Both the position numbers and the translations under genes were made by a program. Under the pieces are notes generated by a model, which did no database searches, was not told where the DNA came from, and saw only the letters and a program-made list of their open reading frames with translations. A stretch of DNA of 64,000 nucleotides from JBEVOS01 sp044226655 (GTDB lineage: Bacteria; Pseudomonadota; Alphaproteobacteria; Caulobacterales; Aquidulcibacteraceae), in contig JBGAGO010000003.1 of NCBI GenBank assembly GCA_044226655.1, positions 310,001-374,000 of the forward strand, read 5' to 3'. The stretch's first letter is position 1. Each line of letters begins with the position of its first letter. Of this stretch, positions 16,613 through 23,101 are shown piece by piece.

Positions 16613-16636
16613 CTACCGGCTGGAAGCCGGCGGTAC
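16613..16636. repeat. Single copy of the 24-bp palindromic repeat
   Basis: The sequence matches the right arm of the element at 1361-1384 with one mismatch in 24 (A for G at the third base). Here it stands alone, without an inverted partner, between the 136-aa gene and the radC fragment. Confidence 0.8.
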
Positions 16637-16640
16637 GAAC

Positions 16641-16943
16641 CTAGAGCAGCCCGCGCGTCTTGAAGCTGGTCGCGCCGCCTTTGCCGATCACGAGATGGTC
16701 GTGCACGTTCACGCCCACGGCCTTGGCGGCCGCGACGATCTCGCGCGTGATCTGAATGTCGGCGGCCGAGGGCGTGGGATCGCCGCTCGGATGATTGTGC
16801 AGAAATCCCGAAGAGGTCGCTCGCCGTTGAATTACTTGCGCAAAAGTGTCCACATAGGCCGAAAGGGCGCCGTGATTGGGTATAGTCTGATTTAGCCCAC
16901 TCGCGATCATCACGCTCAGCACATGCAAAACACGCTCGATCAC
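16641..16943 (-). pseudogene. Truncated radC (JAB/MPN domain) fragment
   Basis: The C-terminal part reads HNHPSGDPTPSAADIQITREI and VHDHLVIGKGGATSFKTRGLL, the conserved end of RadC-type JAB/MPN metalloprotease-fold proteins. The first part does not match: the HhH region and the conserved Glu are absent, and the strand before HNHPSGD is shortened (QVIQRRATSSGFL). The fragment lacks about half of a normal RadC. radC genes are common in phages and conjugative elements, so this may mark an old insertion boundary. Confidence 0.65.
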
Positions 16944-17004
16944 GTCTTTGCATAATCGCGTACAAAATGGAATCGAAGAATGCTTGTGACGCGGGAGGGC
17001 GCGC

Positions 17005-17424
17005 GTGTTGAAGCTTGTTGGTGCATCGCTTGCTGTCGTGTTTTGCGCTTTGGCGCCGAGTGTCGCGCACGCTGATCCGTGTACGGCGCCGCTGCCGAGT
17101 CACGCAGGCGATGCGTTCAGCGGCACGGTGCGCTATGTCGGCGACGGCGATGGTCTTTGCGTCGGCCGTTCCAACGATCCCAGCACATGGATCGAAGTAA
17201 GGCTCGGCGATTTCAATGCGCCCGAACTTCACTCGGCAGACGGCCCGCGATCGAAGCGGTTTCTCGAACAGGTAGCAATGGGACGCGAGGTGACGTGCCG
17301 CGCAGTGCGTGGTCGGCGCGGACGCGTCATCGTATATGATCGCGTGATCGCGGTATGCCGCGTCGATGGCCGCGCGATTGGCGATATGCTGCGGGAAGCG
17401 GGCGCGCCGACCGGCGGCAATTGA
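17005..17424 (+). CDS. Secreted thermonuclease-like nuclease (SNase domain)
   Basis: A 139-aa protein with a Sec signal peptide (LVGASLAVVFCALAPSVAHA, cleavage after AHA). The mature part has the staphylococcal nuclease pattern: GTVRYVGDGDGLCVG, then WIEVRLGDFNAPELHS with the metal-binding Asp and catalytic Arg region, and a C-terminal YDRVIAVCRVDGRAIGDMLREAGAP typical of the family. It should cleave DNA or RNA in the periplasm or outside the cell. SNase genes are frequent on plasmids and conjugative elements, which fits the surrounding remnants. Confidence 0.82.
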   Translation: MLKLVGASLAVVFCALAPSVAHADPCTAPLPSHAGDAFSGTVRYVGDGDGLCVGRSNDPSTWIEVRLGDFNAPELHSADGPRSKRFLEQVAMGREVTCRAVRGRRGRVIVYDRVIAVCRVDGRAIGDMLREAGAPTGGN

Positions 17425-17532
17425 GCGAATAGGGCGCGCCGTCACGGACGCGCGGGCGCATCGAGCGCCTAGCAACCCGCCGCTTTGCTTGGCGGTTGTC
17501 CTGGCGCATTCTTGGCGGGCTGAGCCACGCCC

Positions 17533-17784
17533 ATGAACCTGTGCATCATATGCGGCAATCGCCCCCAAGCCGCACCCGGCGGCGCCGTTTGCGAACGGTG
17601 CGCGGGGATGCTGAGCACTGAAGGCCATCCGCTGTGGCCGGCAACACCGGCGCCCGAAGCCATGACCGAAGAAATTTTGGCGACTCTCCGGGAACACGTC
17701 GCACGCTTGGTCGGCGGGGCGCCGTTCGAACGCGAACTCTCGCGCGACGAGGTGGACGCGCTGCTGCACAGCTTTCCCGAATAA
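17533..17784 (+). CDS. Small zinc-ribbon-like hypothetical protein
   Basis: An 83-aa protein that starts MNLCIICGNRP and has a second pair CERC 17 residues later, giving a CxxC-x(n)-CxxC arrangement likely to bind zinc. The C-terminal half is an acidic helix (PEAMTEEILATLREHVARL). No family is recognised. It is convergent with the excisionase-like gene. It belongs to the accessory region by position. Confidence 0.5.
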   Translation: MNLCIICGNRPQAAPGGAVCERCAGMLSTEGHPLWPATPAPEAMTEEILATLREHVARLVGGAPFERELSRDEVDALLHSFPE

Positions 17785-17805
17785 GGCGAACAGCTCTTCG
17801 GGGCC

Positions 17806-18018
17806 TCAGGCGAGCTTGCTGCAATTGACCGTGTTGCGCTTGTCCCAGGCCTGCAAGGCTGAACGGCTGTAGAGCACGGCTTTGCCGACTTTGAGGTAGG
17901 GTGGGCCGAGCTTGAGTGCGCGCCAATTGCGCAGGGTGCCCAATGTGATGCGGCCTTTATAACGGGCCACGACCTCGTCGTCGGTAAGAAGTTCGTCGTC
18001 GAAAGCGACGTCTGACAT
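17806..18018 (-). CDS. Excisionase-like helix-turn-helix protein
   Basis: A 70-aa protein, taking ATG 18016-18018 (MSDVAFDD) as start. It holds a MerR-like winged helix (ELLTDDEVVARYKGRITLGTLRNWRALKLGPPYLKVGKAVLY), the fold of AlpA/excisionase-type regulators on integrative elements. The frame is open further upstream but that part lacks a coherent fold. It may regulate transfer or excision. It faces the conjugation remnants that follow. Confidence 0.68.
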   Translation of the reverse strand: MSDVAFDDELLTDDEVVARYKGRITLGTLRNWRALKLGPPYLKVGKAVLYSRSALQAWDKRNTVNCSKLA

Positions 18019-18133
18019 GGTGTTCTCCATGGCTCGGCCAATATCGACCTTGGCGGTCATCTTTCGCGTTGCGATTCGCCCGGAGAGAACGGGAAACGCC
18101 GGGAAATGGTGGGAAACGGTCGGGAGCGCCCGT

Positions 18134-18424
18134 TCAATAATGCGCGTGATCGCGTCGACGCAGTCGCAGCGCTTCATCGCGTCCGTGGGCATTCCATTCG
18201 AGCCAGGATGCAAACCCGTTCCCGAACGCGATCAGGATCGCAAACACGACCGCGATCACGGCTTGGCCCCACTCGCCAACACATGCACGCGTCAGCGCGT
18301 AGAGGAGAAGGAGCGGTGAGCCCCAGCGGATCAGAACCCAAAGCGCAAAAAATGCTGCGGCCGCGACAAGGAAGGGCTGCGGGATCGTTGGGAAGATCTG
18401 GAGCGGGGACGGGTCGAATTGCAT
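18134..18424 (-). CDS. Small membrane protein
   Basis: A 96-aa protein with two or three hydrophobic segments (PFLVAAAAFFALWVLIRWG, LLLLYALTRACVG, AVIAVVFAILIAFG) and a basic His/Arg-rich tail. I do not recognise it. Its place between an excisionase-like gene and a relaxase suggests a transfer- or element-associated role, but there is no motif that confirms this. Confidence 0.5.
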   Translation of the reverse strand: MQFDPSPLQIFPTIPQPFLVAAAAFFALWVLIRWGSPLLLLYALTRACVGEWGQAVIAVVFAILIAFGNGFASWLEWNAHGRDEALRLRRRDHAHY

Positions 18425-18574
18425 GGCGCCATTTCCTGAAAGGTAATGAGGCGCTGCGGTTCGACCGGGTTGGCTCCCGGATTCACTTTCTGGTCGTCCA
18501 GCCTGCGCGGACGCCGATCCTCGATGCGCTCATGCCAACACAAGTGCGCCACAGGCGCAAGCGCGATGCGCGCC

Positions 18575-19771
18575 CTATCGGTCCAGTCCGGGCGGCAGCT
18601 TGAGCGCTTTCGACAATTGTCGTGCTGGGTCTTGGGTGCGTGAGCGCACCAGCGCCTTGCGGATGTCGAGATGAAGCTCCATCGCCTTGAGGCGGCCCTG
18701 CCATTCCGGCTCGAACTGAAAGATGTTGCGGCCAACTTCCGTCGCGAGGCCAAGGCGTTTGAGTTCTTGCGCACGCGCCTTCAGCGCATTGGTCACCTCT
18801 GGCGACCGGTCAGGCGCCTGGAGCTGTGCAAGGCGAATGCGGCCTTGCTCATCGAGCTGTCCTTCAATCATGCGGTCGAGCCGGCTTGGGCGATGCGCTC
18901 GTGCTTCCCGCTCCAGCGCTAGCCGGGCGTCGTCTCGCCCGCGCGGACCAAGACGCTCGGTGGCGATCTCCTGCGCCGCCGATCGGAAGCCATGGCTCAC
19001 ATATTCGCGGGGGATGACGAGGTCGCGGCCATCCTCGTGCCGGCCACGCAGGATGATGTGCGTATGCGGGTTGTCCGTGTCCCAGTGATCGACCGCGATC
19101 CAAGTCAGTCGCGTGCCGAGGGCAAGTTCCGCCCGCCGCATCACTTCGCGGGTGTAGCTCTTCAGATCGCCGAGCCTGCCGCCGTTTTCCGCGGAGAGGA
19201 TGAGCCGGAAGTGGCGCCGGTCCTCGCGCGCCCAAGCAGCTGCACGCGCTCCGCCATCGACGCTGTCGTCCAGCGCATCGTAAAAGACCGATCGTTCGGC
19301 CCCGCGCTGCAAATAACGCGCATGCGCCTTGGCCGACGCGTCGACATCCCGCTCGCCATTGTTTGCCGCATCCTCGCCAGGCAGAGGCGGGGACGGCGCC
19401 TTGGCGGCTGCGTCGCGCGCCACATAGCGCGCGTGTGCGCCGAGCGCTGCCCCGCCGCCGCCGCCGTGTCCGAAATAATGGACCTTCACGATCGCGCGTT
19501 GGCGTGGGTCGAACTTGAAGGCGCCAGCTTTGCCCAGACCCTTCGCGGCTTTGCGTGAAGAGCCGATGCGTTGTTGCAATTGAGATGAAAGCGCCGGCGT
19601 GGCGCTGGCGCTTCTGCGGCCGCGTCCTTCGTGACGACCGGTGAGGCTTTCCGCATCGATCGGGCGCGCGATGCGCAAGCGCGACCCAGGCGAGAACGTC
19701 TCGCCGCGCATGGCGTCGCGGAGCAATTTACTGAATCGAAAGGCGGGTGCGGTGATCGTCGTGGAAGCCAT
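18575..19771 (-). CDS. Relaxase (MOBP-type, VirD2/TraI-like), probably C-terminally short
   Basis: A relaxase that would nick and covalently bind DNA at oriT. The three-histidine motif is intact: DHWDTDNPHTHIILRGRH near residues 228-245, preceded by a basic VKVHYFGHGGGGG strand and HFRLILSAENGGRLGDL. The GFRSAAQEIATERLGPR helix after it is typical of relaxases with a C-terminal DUF3363 domain. Those proteins usually exceed 600 residues; this one ends near residue 398, so the C-terminal domain is largely missing. I chose the ATG at 19769-19771 because a nested palindrome lies directly upstream. The nearby mating-pair genes are fragmentary, so mobilization would need help in trans. Confidence 0.8.
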   Translation of the reverse strand: MASTTITAPAFRFSKLLRDAMRGETFSPGSRLRIARPIDAESLTGRHEGRGRRSASATPALSSQLQQRIGSSRKAAKGLGKAGAFKFDPRQRAIVKVHYFGHGGGGGAALGAHARYVARDAAAKAPSPPLPGEDAANNGERDVDASAKAHARYLQRGAERSVFYDALDDSVDGGARAAAWAREDRRHFRLILSAENGGRLGDLKSYTREVMRRAELALGTRLTWIAVDHWDTDNPHTHIILRGRHEDGRDLVIPREYVSHGFRSAAQEIATERLGPRGRDDARLALEREARAHRPSRLDRMIEGQLDEQGRIRLAQLQAPDRSPEVTNALKARAQELKRLGLATEVGRNIFQFEPEWQGRLKAMELHLDIRKALVRSRTQDPARQLSKALKLPPGLDR

Positions 19772-19798
19772 CGATGCGATGTTCGCCAGCGCTGTGCG

Positions 19799-19841
19799 CG
19801 CACCGTGCGTCGCACTGTGCGATTGTGCTCCGCACGGTGCG
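19799..19841. promoter_or_regulatory. Nested palindrome upstream of relaxase, candidate oriT or operator
   Basis: CGCACCGTGCG (19799-19809) and CGCACGGTGCG (19831-19841) are perfect 11-bp inverted arms. Between them lies TCGCACTGTGCGA (19810-19822), a 13-bp palindrome around a single central base. The structure sits 28 bp upstream of the chosen relaxase start. Inverted repeats next to a relaxase gene are the usual form of oriT, but an autoregulatory operator would look the same. Confidence 0.5.
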
Positions 19842-19946
19842 TTTGCGCCATGGCATTCAACCACTTGGCGTAGAGAACGACTCTTCCTTTATCTAGCCTT
19901 CCACCGTGTTTGTTGTTTCCGCGTTGGTTGCTCAGAAAAGTATTCG

Positions 19947-20417
19947 ACGACGGGGCTGCGCACCAATATCGTGCTTGTCACTGACCGGCGCACTTACACA
20001 ATCGAAGCGATCGCGCAGGCGGGGTCGGCGTACTCCGCGCAGATCGCCTGGTGCTATCCGGCCGAAGAAGAGGCGCGGATGGCGAGCGTCGATCAGCTCC
20101 ATTTCGGCTATCGCGTCCGCGCCACGCGCGGCGGCAGACCGAACTGGATGCCGACGCGGGTGTTCGATGACGGCCGGCGCACCTGGATCGAAATGCCGGA
20201 AGCGGTCGCATCGAGCGATCTGCCGCCGCTCTTCGTAATCACCGGGGAAGGCGCTGAACTCGTGAACTATCGCGTGCAGGGCAGGCGCTACATGGTCGAC
20301 CGCATCTTCGATGTCGCCGAACTGCGTCTCGGCACGCGCGCGCCGACGATCGTGCGCATCGAGCGGGAAGGCGCAACGACGCAACGGCGCCCCGCGCGCC
20401 CAGGAGGGCGGTCGTGA
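19947..20417 (+). pseudogene. trbG: 5'-truncated trbG (VirB9-like)
   Basis: From about base 19953 the frame encodes LRTNIVLVTDRRTYTIEA and later VFDDGRRTWIEMPE and GELVNYRVQGR-like sequence, ending in FDVAELRLG. This is the C-terminal VirB9/CagX domain of TrbG, a periplasmic part of the conjugative type IV secretion channel. A whole TrbG is about 300 residues with a signal peptide; only about 155 residues remain, with no signal. The frame upstream is antisense to the relaxase region and unrelated. trbI follows with a 4-bp overlap, as in intact trb operons. Confidence 0.75.
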
Positions 20418-21517
20418 GCGCAGCCCATGAGATAGCATCAGAGCCCGCGCCGGACCTGTCGATCCGTGCGCGTCCGCCAAGTCCGCGGCGTCTGTCGCGC
20501 AAGGTGCTGATGGCAGGCGCGATCATAGCCGCATCGATCGTCACGCTCGCGCTCTTCATTGGTTTAAGCGAGCGGCCGGAGCGCGAGGTGCGCGAGGCCG
20601 AAGCGCAAGCGGCGGCGGGCGGTCCGCCGGAATCGATCCGCAACGCATCCGGACAGTACGCAGCGGGCGATCTGCCGCGCGCTGAACTCGATGCGCCGCG
20701 CGACATGCTTTGGGGCGAGAACGGCCCGCCGCAAGCCGCAGCGCTTGAGCCGCCGGCCGATGAAGCGTGGGCGGGTCCGCCGCGTGGTGGTCCCGCTTCA
20801 AGCGCACGCGAGGCGCCGCCCGATCCGCAAGCTCTGGCGCGCGCTTCGCCGATTATTTTCGACGGGCGCGCGCGCACCACGGCGTCCATCGCCGCCGATG
20901 AAGGCGAAGCGCGTCTCGACGCGCGCCTCATGCCGCCGCGCTCGCGTTATGAGCTTATGGCGGGCGCGGTGGTGCCGGCCGCGCTCATCACCGAACTCAA
21001 TTCAGAACAGCCTGGCCGCGCCATCGCGCAGGTGACGGCCAATGTCTATGATAGCGTCGCAGGCGCGCATCTGCTCATCCCACAGGGCGCGCGGCTCATC
21101 GGCACGTATGACGCTGACACGTCCTATGGCGAGCGCCGGCTCGTGCTGGTCTGGAACCGGCTCATCTTTCCCAATGGCTGGAGCATCTCACTGCGCGGCA
21201 TGGAAGGCGCCGACCCAACGGGCGCCGCGGGCCTTAGGGACCGCACCGACAATCATCTGGATCGCCTCGCGGGCGCCATCGGGCTTTCCGCCATCATCAG
21301 CGTGATCGCCGACAATGCCGAGGATGAAGATCAAAACTCGTTGGCGCAGAGCGTCGGCGATGCGGCAGCGGCGGAAGCGGCGCGCACCGGCGGACGCATT
21401 GTCGATCGCGAGTTGAGCGTGCGCCCCACCTTGCGCGTCCGCGCTGGCGGGTCGGTGCGCCTGCTTGTGACGCGCGACATTCAATTACGTCCCTACGTGC
21501 AAGACCAGCGACGATGA
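20414..21517 (+). CDS. trbI: Conjugal transfer protein TrbI (VirB10-like)
   Basis: A 367-aa inner-membrane-anchored channel protein. One transmembrane helix (VLMAGAIIAASIVTLALFIGL, residues 32-52) is followed by a Pro/Ala-rich periplasmic linker and then the TrbI/VirB10 beta-barrel domain from about residue 170: YELMAGAVVPAALITELNSE, LLIPQGARLIGTYD, and RLVLVWNRLIFPNG are diagnostic. The C-terminal VRLLVTRDIQLRPY is the usual end. It appears full-length although trbG is truncated and the rest of the trb operon is missing, so no secretion channel can be built from this locus alone. Confidence 0.92.
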   Translation: MSAAHEIASEPAPDLSIRARPPSPRRLSRKVLMAGAIIAASIVTLALFIGLSERPEREVREAEAQAAAGGPPESIRNASGQYAAGDLPRAELDAPRDMLWGENGPPQAAALEPPADEAWAGPPRGGPASSAREAPPDPQALARASPIIFDGRARTTASIAADEGEARLDARLMPPRSRYELMAGAVVPAALITELNSEQPGRAIAQVTANVYDSVAGAHLLIPQGARLIGTYDADTSYGERRLVLVWNRLIFPNGWSISLRGMEGADPTGAAGLRDRTDNHLDRLAGAIGLSAIISVIADNAEDEDQNSLAQSVGDAAAAEAARTGGRIVDRELSVRPTLRVRAGGSVRLLVTRDIQLRPYVQDQRR

Positions 21518-21831
21518 AGGTTCCGGCCGATCTCGTGCCGCAGAAGGTGGTGGCGGACGATCTCTGCGTGAGCCTCGCCACGCTCTGGCGCGCACGCCGC
21601 AGCAATCTTCCGGGTTTCCCCGCGCCGGTGATCGTCCGCAACAAGGTGTTCTGGCGCAAGGCTGATCTCGGCAAGCTTGAAGACGCGCTGCTGCAATTTC
21701 AGGGGCGCGGCAAGTTCGAGCAGGAGCGCGAACGCTCGAAGCGCATTGCCGTCATGACGAAAGCGCGCCCCCAGCCCAAACGCATCAAGCGCCCGCGCCG
21801 TCCTGACGAGCGCCAGCGCGACCTCTTCTGA
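21514..21831 (+). CDS. DNA-binding protein, AlpA-like HTH
   Basis: A 105-aa basic protein whose start overlaps the trbI stop by 4 bp. The first half, LVPQKVVADDLCVSLATLWRARRSNLPGFPAP, fits a MerR/AlpA-type winged helix, and the tail is rich in Lys/Arg (RPQPKRIKRPRRPDERQRD). In trb operons of many integrative elements a small HTH protein follows trbI. It may be a regulator of the element. No further detail can be read. Confidence 0.6.
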   Translation: MKVPADLVPQKVVADDLCVSLATLWRARRSNLPGFPAPVIVRNKVFWRKADLGKLEDALLQFQGRGKFEQERERSKRIAVMTKARPQPKRIKRPRRPDERQRDLF

Positions 21832-21947
21832 TTACGCGCAGGTCGCCCCGCTAGTTCGGGCTGATCGTTGGGCGGTATCTGAGCAATGGGTGGCCTTCCA
21901 ATGGCAACTTTCGCCAAAGTCGAGAGTTTACAAATGGCTATATCAGG

Positions 21948-21976
21948 TTGACAAAGCCAGGTAGTGGAGTTACAAA
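21948..21976 (+). promoter_or_regulatory. Sigma-70-like promoter directly before the AAA ATPase gene
   Basis: TTGACA (21948-21953), a 17-bp spacer and TACAAA (21971-21976) form a good -35/-10 pair in locally AT-rich DNA. The -10 hexamer ends only 6 bp before the ATG at 21983, so the transcript should begin at or next to the start codon. No Shine-Dalgarno sequence is present, which fits a leaderless mRNA. Confidence 0.5.
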
Positions 21977-21982
21977 TGACCA

Positions 21983-23101
21983 ATGGATGTAGACAGGCAA
22001 ACGATACTGGCGCTGGTCGAAGCGGCGCTTTCTGCCGATTACACCAATGTCCGGCGTGTCGGTAACCAAATCGCAAAAGCGCTTCTGGACGCCAAGGATG
22101 TAGAGGGTGCCAAGGCGTTGCAGACCCTGCTTCGCCAGCGAGGCGTGCCATTGCAAACGTCCGGTTATGCCGAGGCTTTGCCCCGCGACGCAGGCTCGCG
22201 TCTCCCGCTAGTTGAAGAGGGCGTGTGGCCCTCGACGCCCCTGATGTTAAATGAGGAGCCTGGGCACGCGGTCGCCCAGTTTATCGAAGACGCGAAGAAC
22301 ATTGATTTGCTGTCGAGCCGCGGCGTGTCAGCTCGGCTGGGATTGTTGCTATTTGGCGCGCCCGGAACGGGAAAGTCGCTTCTTGCCGCGCACATAGCTG
22401 CCGTTCTGAAGCGTCCATTTTATGTCGCGCGTCTTGACTCACTTATTTCTTCGCGCCTCGGCGAGACCGCCAAAAATATCCGGGGCATCTTCGATTTCGC
22501 GCCCGCGCGTAATGCGGTGCTGTTTCTCGATGAAATGGATGCGATCGCCAAACTCCGCGATGATCGCCACGAACTCGGCGAGTTGAAGCGCGTCGTAAAC
22601 ACGGTTTTGCAGGGACTCGACTCGCTTCCGAATGACGTGGTCACAATCGGAGCGACCAATCACCCGCATTTGCTCGACCCCGCGATCTGGCGGCGTTTTC
22701 CTTACAAGGTTGAACTCGGTACGCCCGACATGGACGTGCGCGAAGCGATGTGGATGCACTTTTTGCTTCAAGGAAGAGACGCGGGACTGGCGCGAACGCT
22801 CGCCGCGGTGTCAGAGGGATTAAGCGGAGCCGACATCGAGAACATTTCCCTGGCGGCCCGTCGGCGCGCAATTCTTCGAGACCAGTCACCTGATATCGCT
22901 CAGTTAGTACTCGCGGTCTTGTCCTTCAAACAAGGCGCACATCGGCTCTTCAGCGATCGTGAGCTTACTAAGGCTGACAAGGTGCAGGTCACGCGCGTTC
23001 TGCATACCGTGGGCGGGATGCCGGTCGCCGATGTTGCCAAGGCGATTGGCGTCAGTCGGCAGATGGCATACCGATACATAGGCGAGTCATCCGATGAGTG
23101 A
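21983..23101 (+). CDS. ietA: AAA ATPase, IetA-like partner of subtilase
   Basis: A 372-aa ATPase of the AAA family. Walker A is GAPGTGKS at residues 125-132, Walker B is VLFLDEMD at 179-186, sensor 1 is GATNHPHL near 223-230, and a paired arginine (WRRFP) near 237 fits an arginine finger. A helical N-terminal region of about 110 residues precedes the core. The C-terminus ends in a helix-turn-helix-like segment (VADVAKAIGVSRQMAYRYIG). The gene overlaps the subtilisin-like protease gene by 8 bp. This pairing matches the IetAS system, known for plasmid incompatibility in Agrobacterium and later for antiphage defence. The assignment rests on gene pair and motifs. Confidence 0.82.
   Translation: MDVDRQTILALVEAALSADYTNVRRVGNQIAKALLDAKDVEGAKALQTLLRQRGVPLQTSGYAEALPRDAGSRLPLVEEGVWPSTPLMLNEEPGHAVAQFIEDAKNIDLLSSRGVSARLGLLLFGAPGTGKSLLAAHIAAVLKRPFYVARLDSLISSRLGETAKNIRGIFDFAPARNAVLFLDEMDAIAKLRDDRHELGELKRVVNTVLQGLDSLPNDVVTIGATNHPHLLDPAIWRRFPYKVELGTPDMDVREAMWMHFLLQGRDAGLARTLAAVSEGLSGADIENISLAARRRAILRDQSPDIAQLVLAVLSFKQGAHRLFSDRELTKADKVQVTRVLHTVGGMPVADVAKAIGVSRQMAYRYIGESSDE

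Noticed and set aside
16944..17004. tRNA gene as integration site for the accessory region
   Set aside because: I looked for an acceptor stem and TTCGANTC-like T-loop near both edges of the region and saw none.
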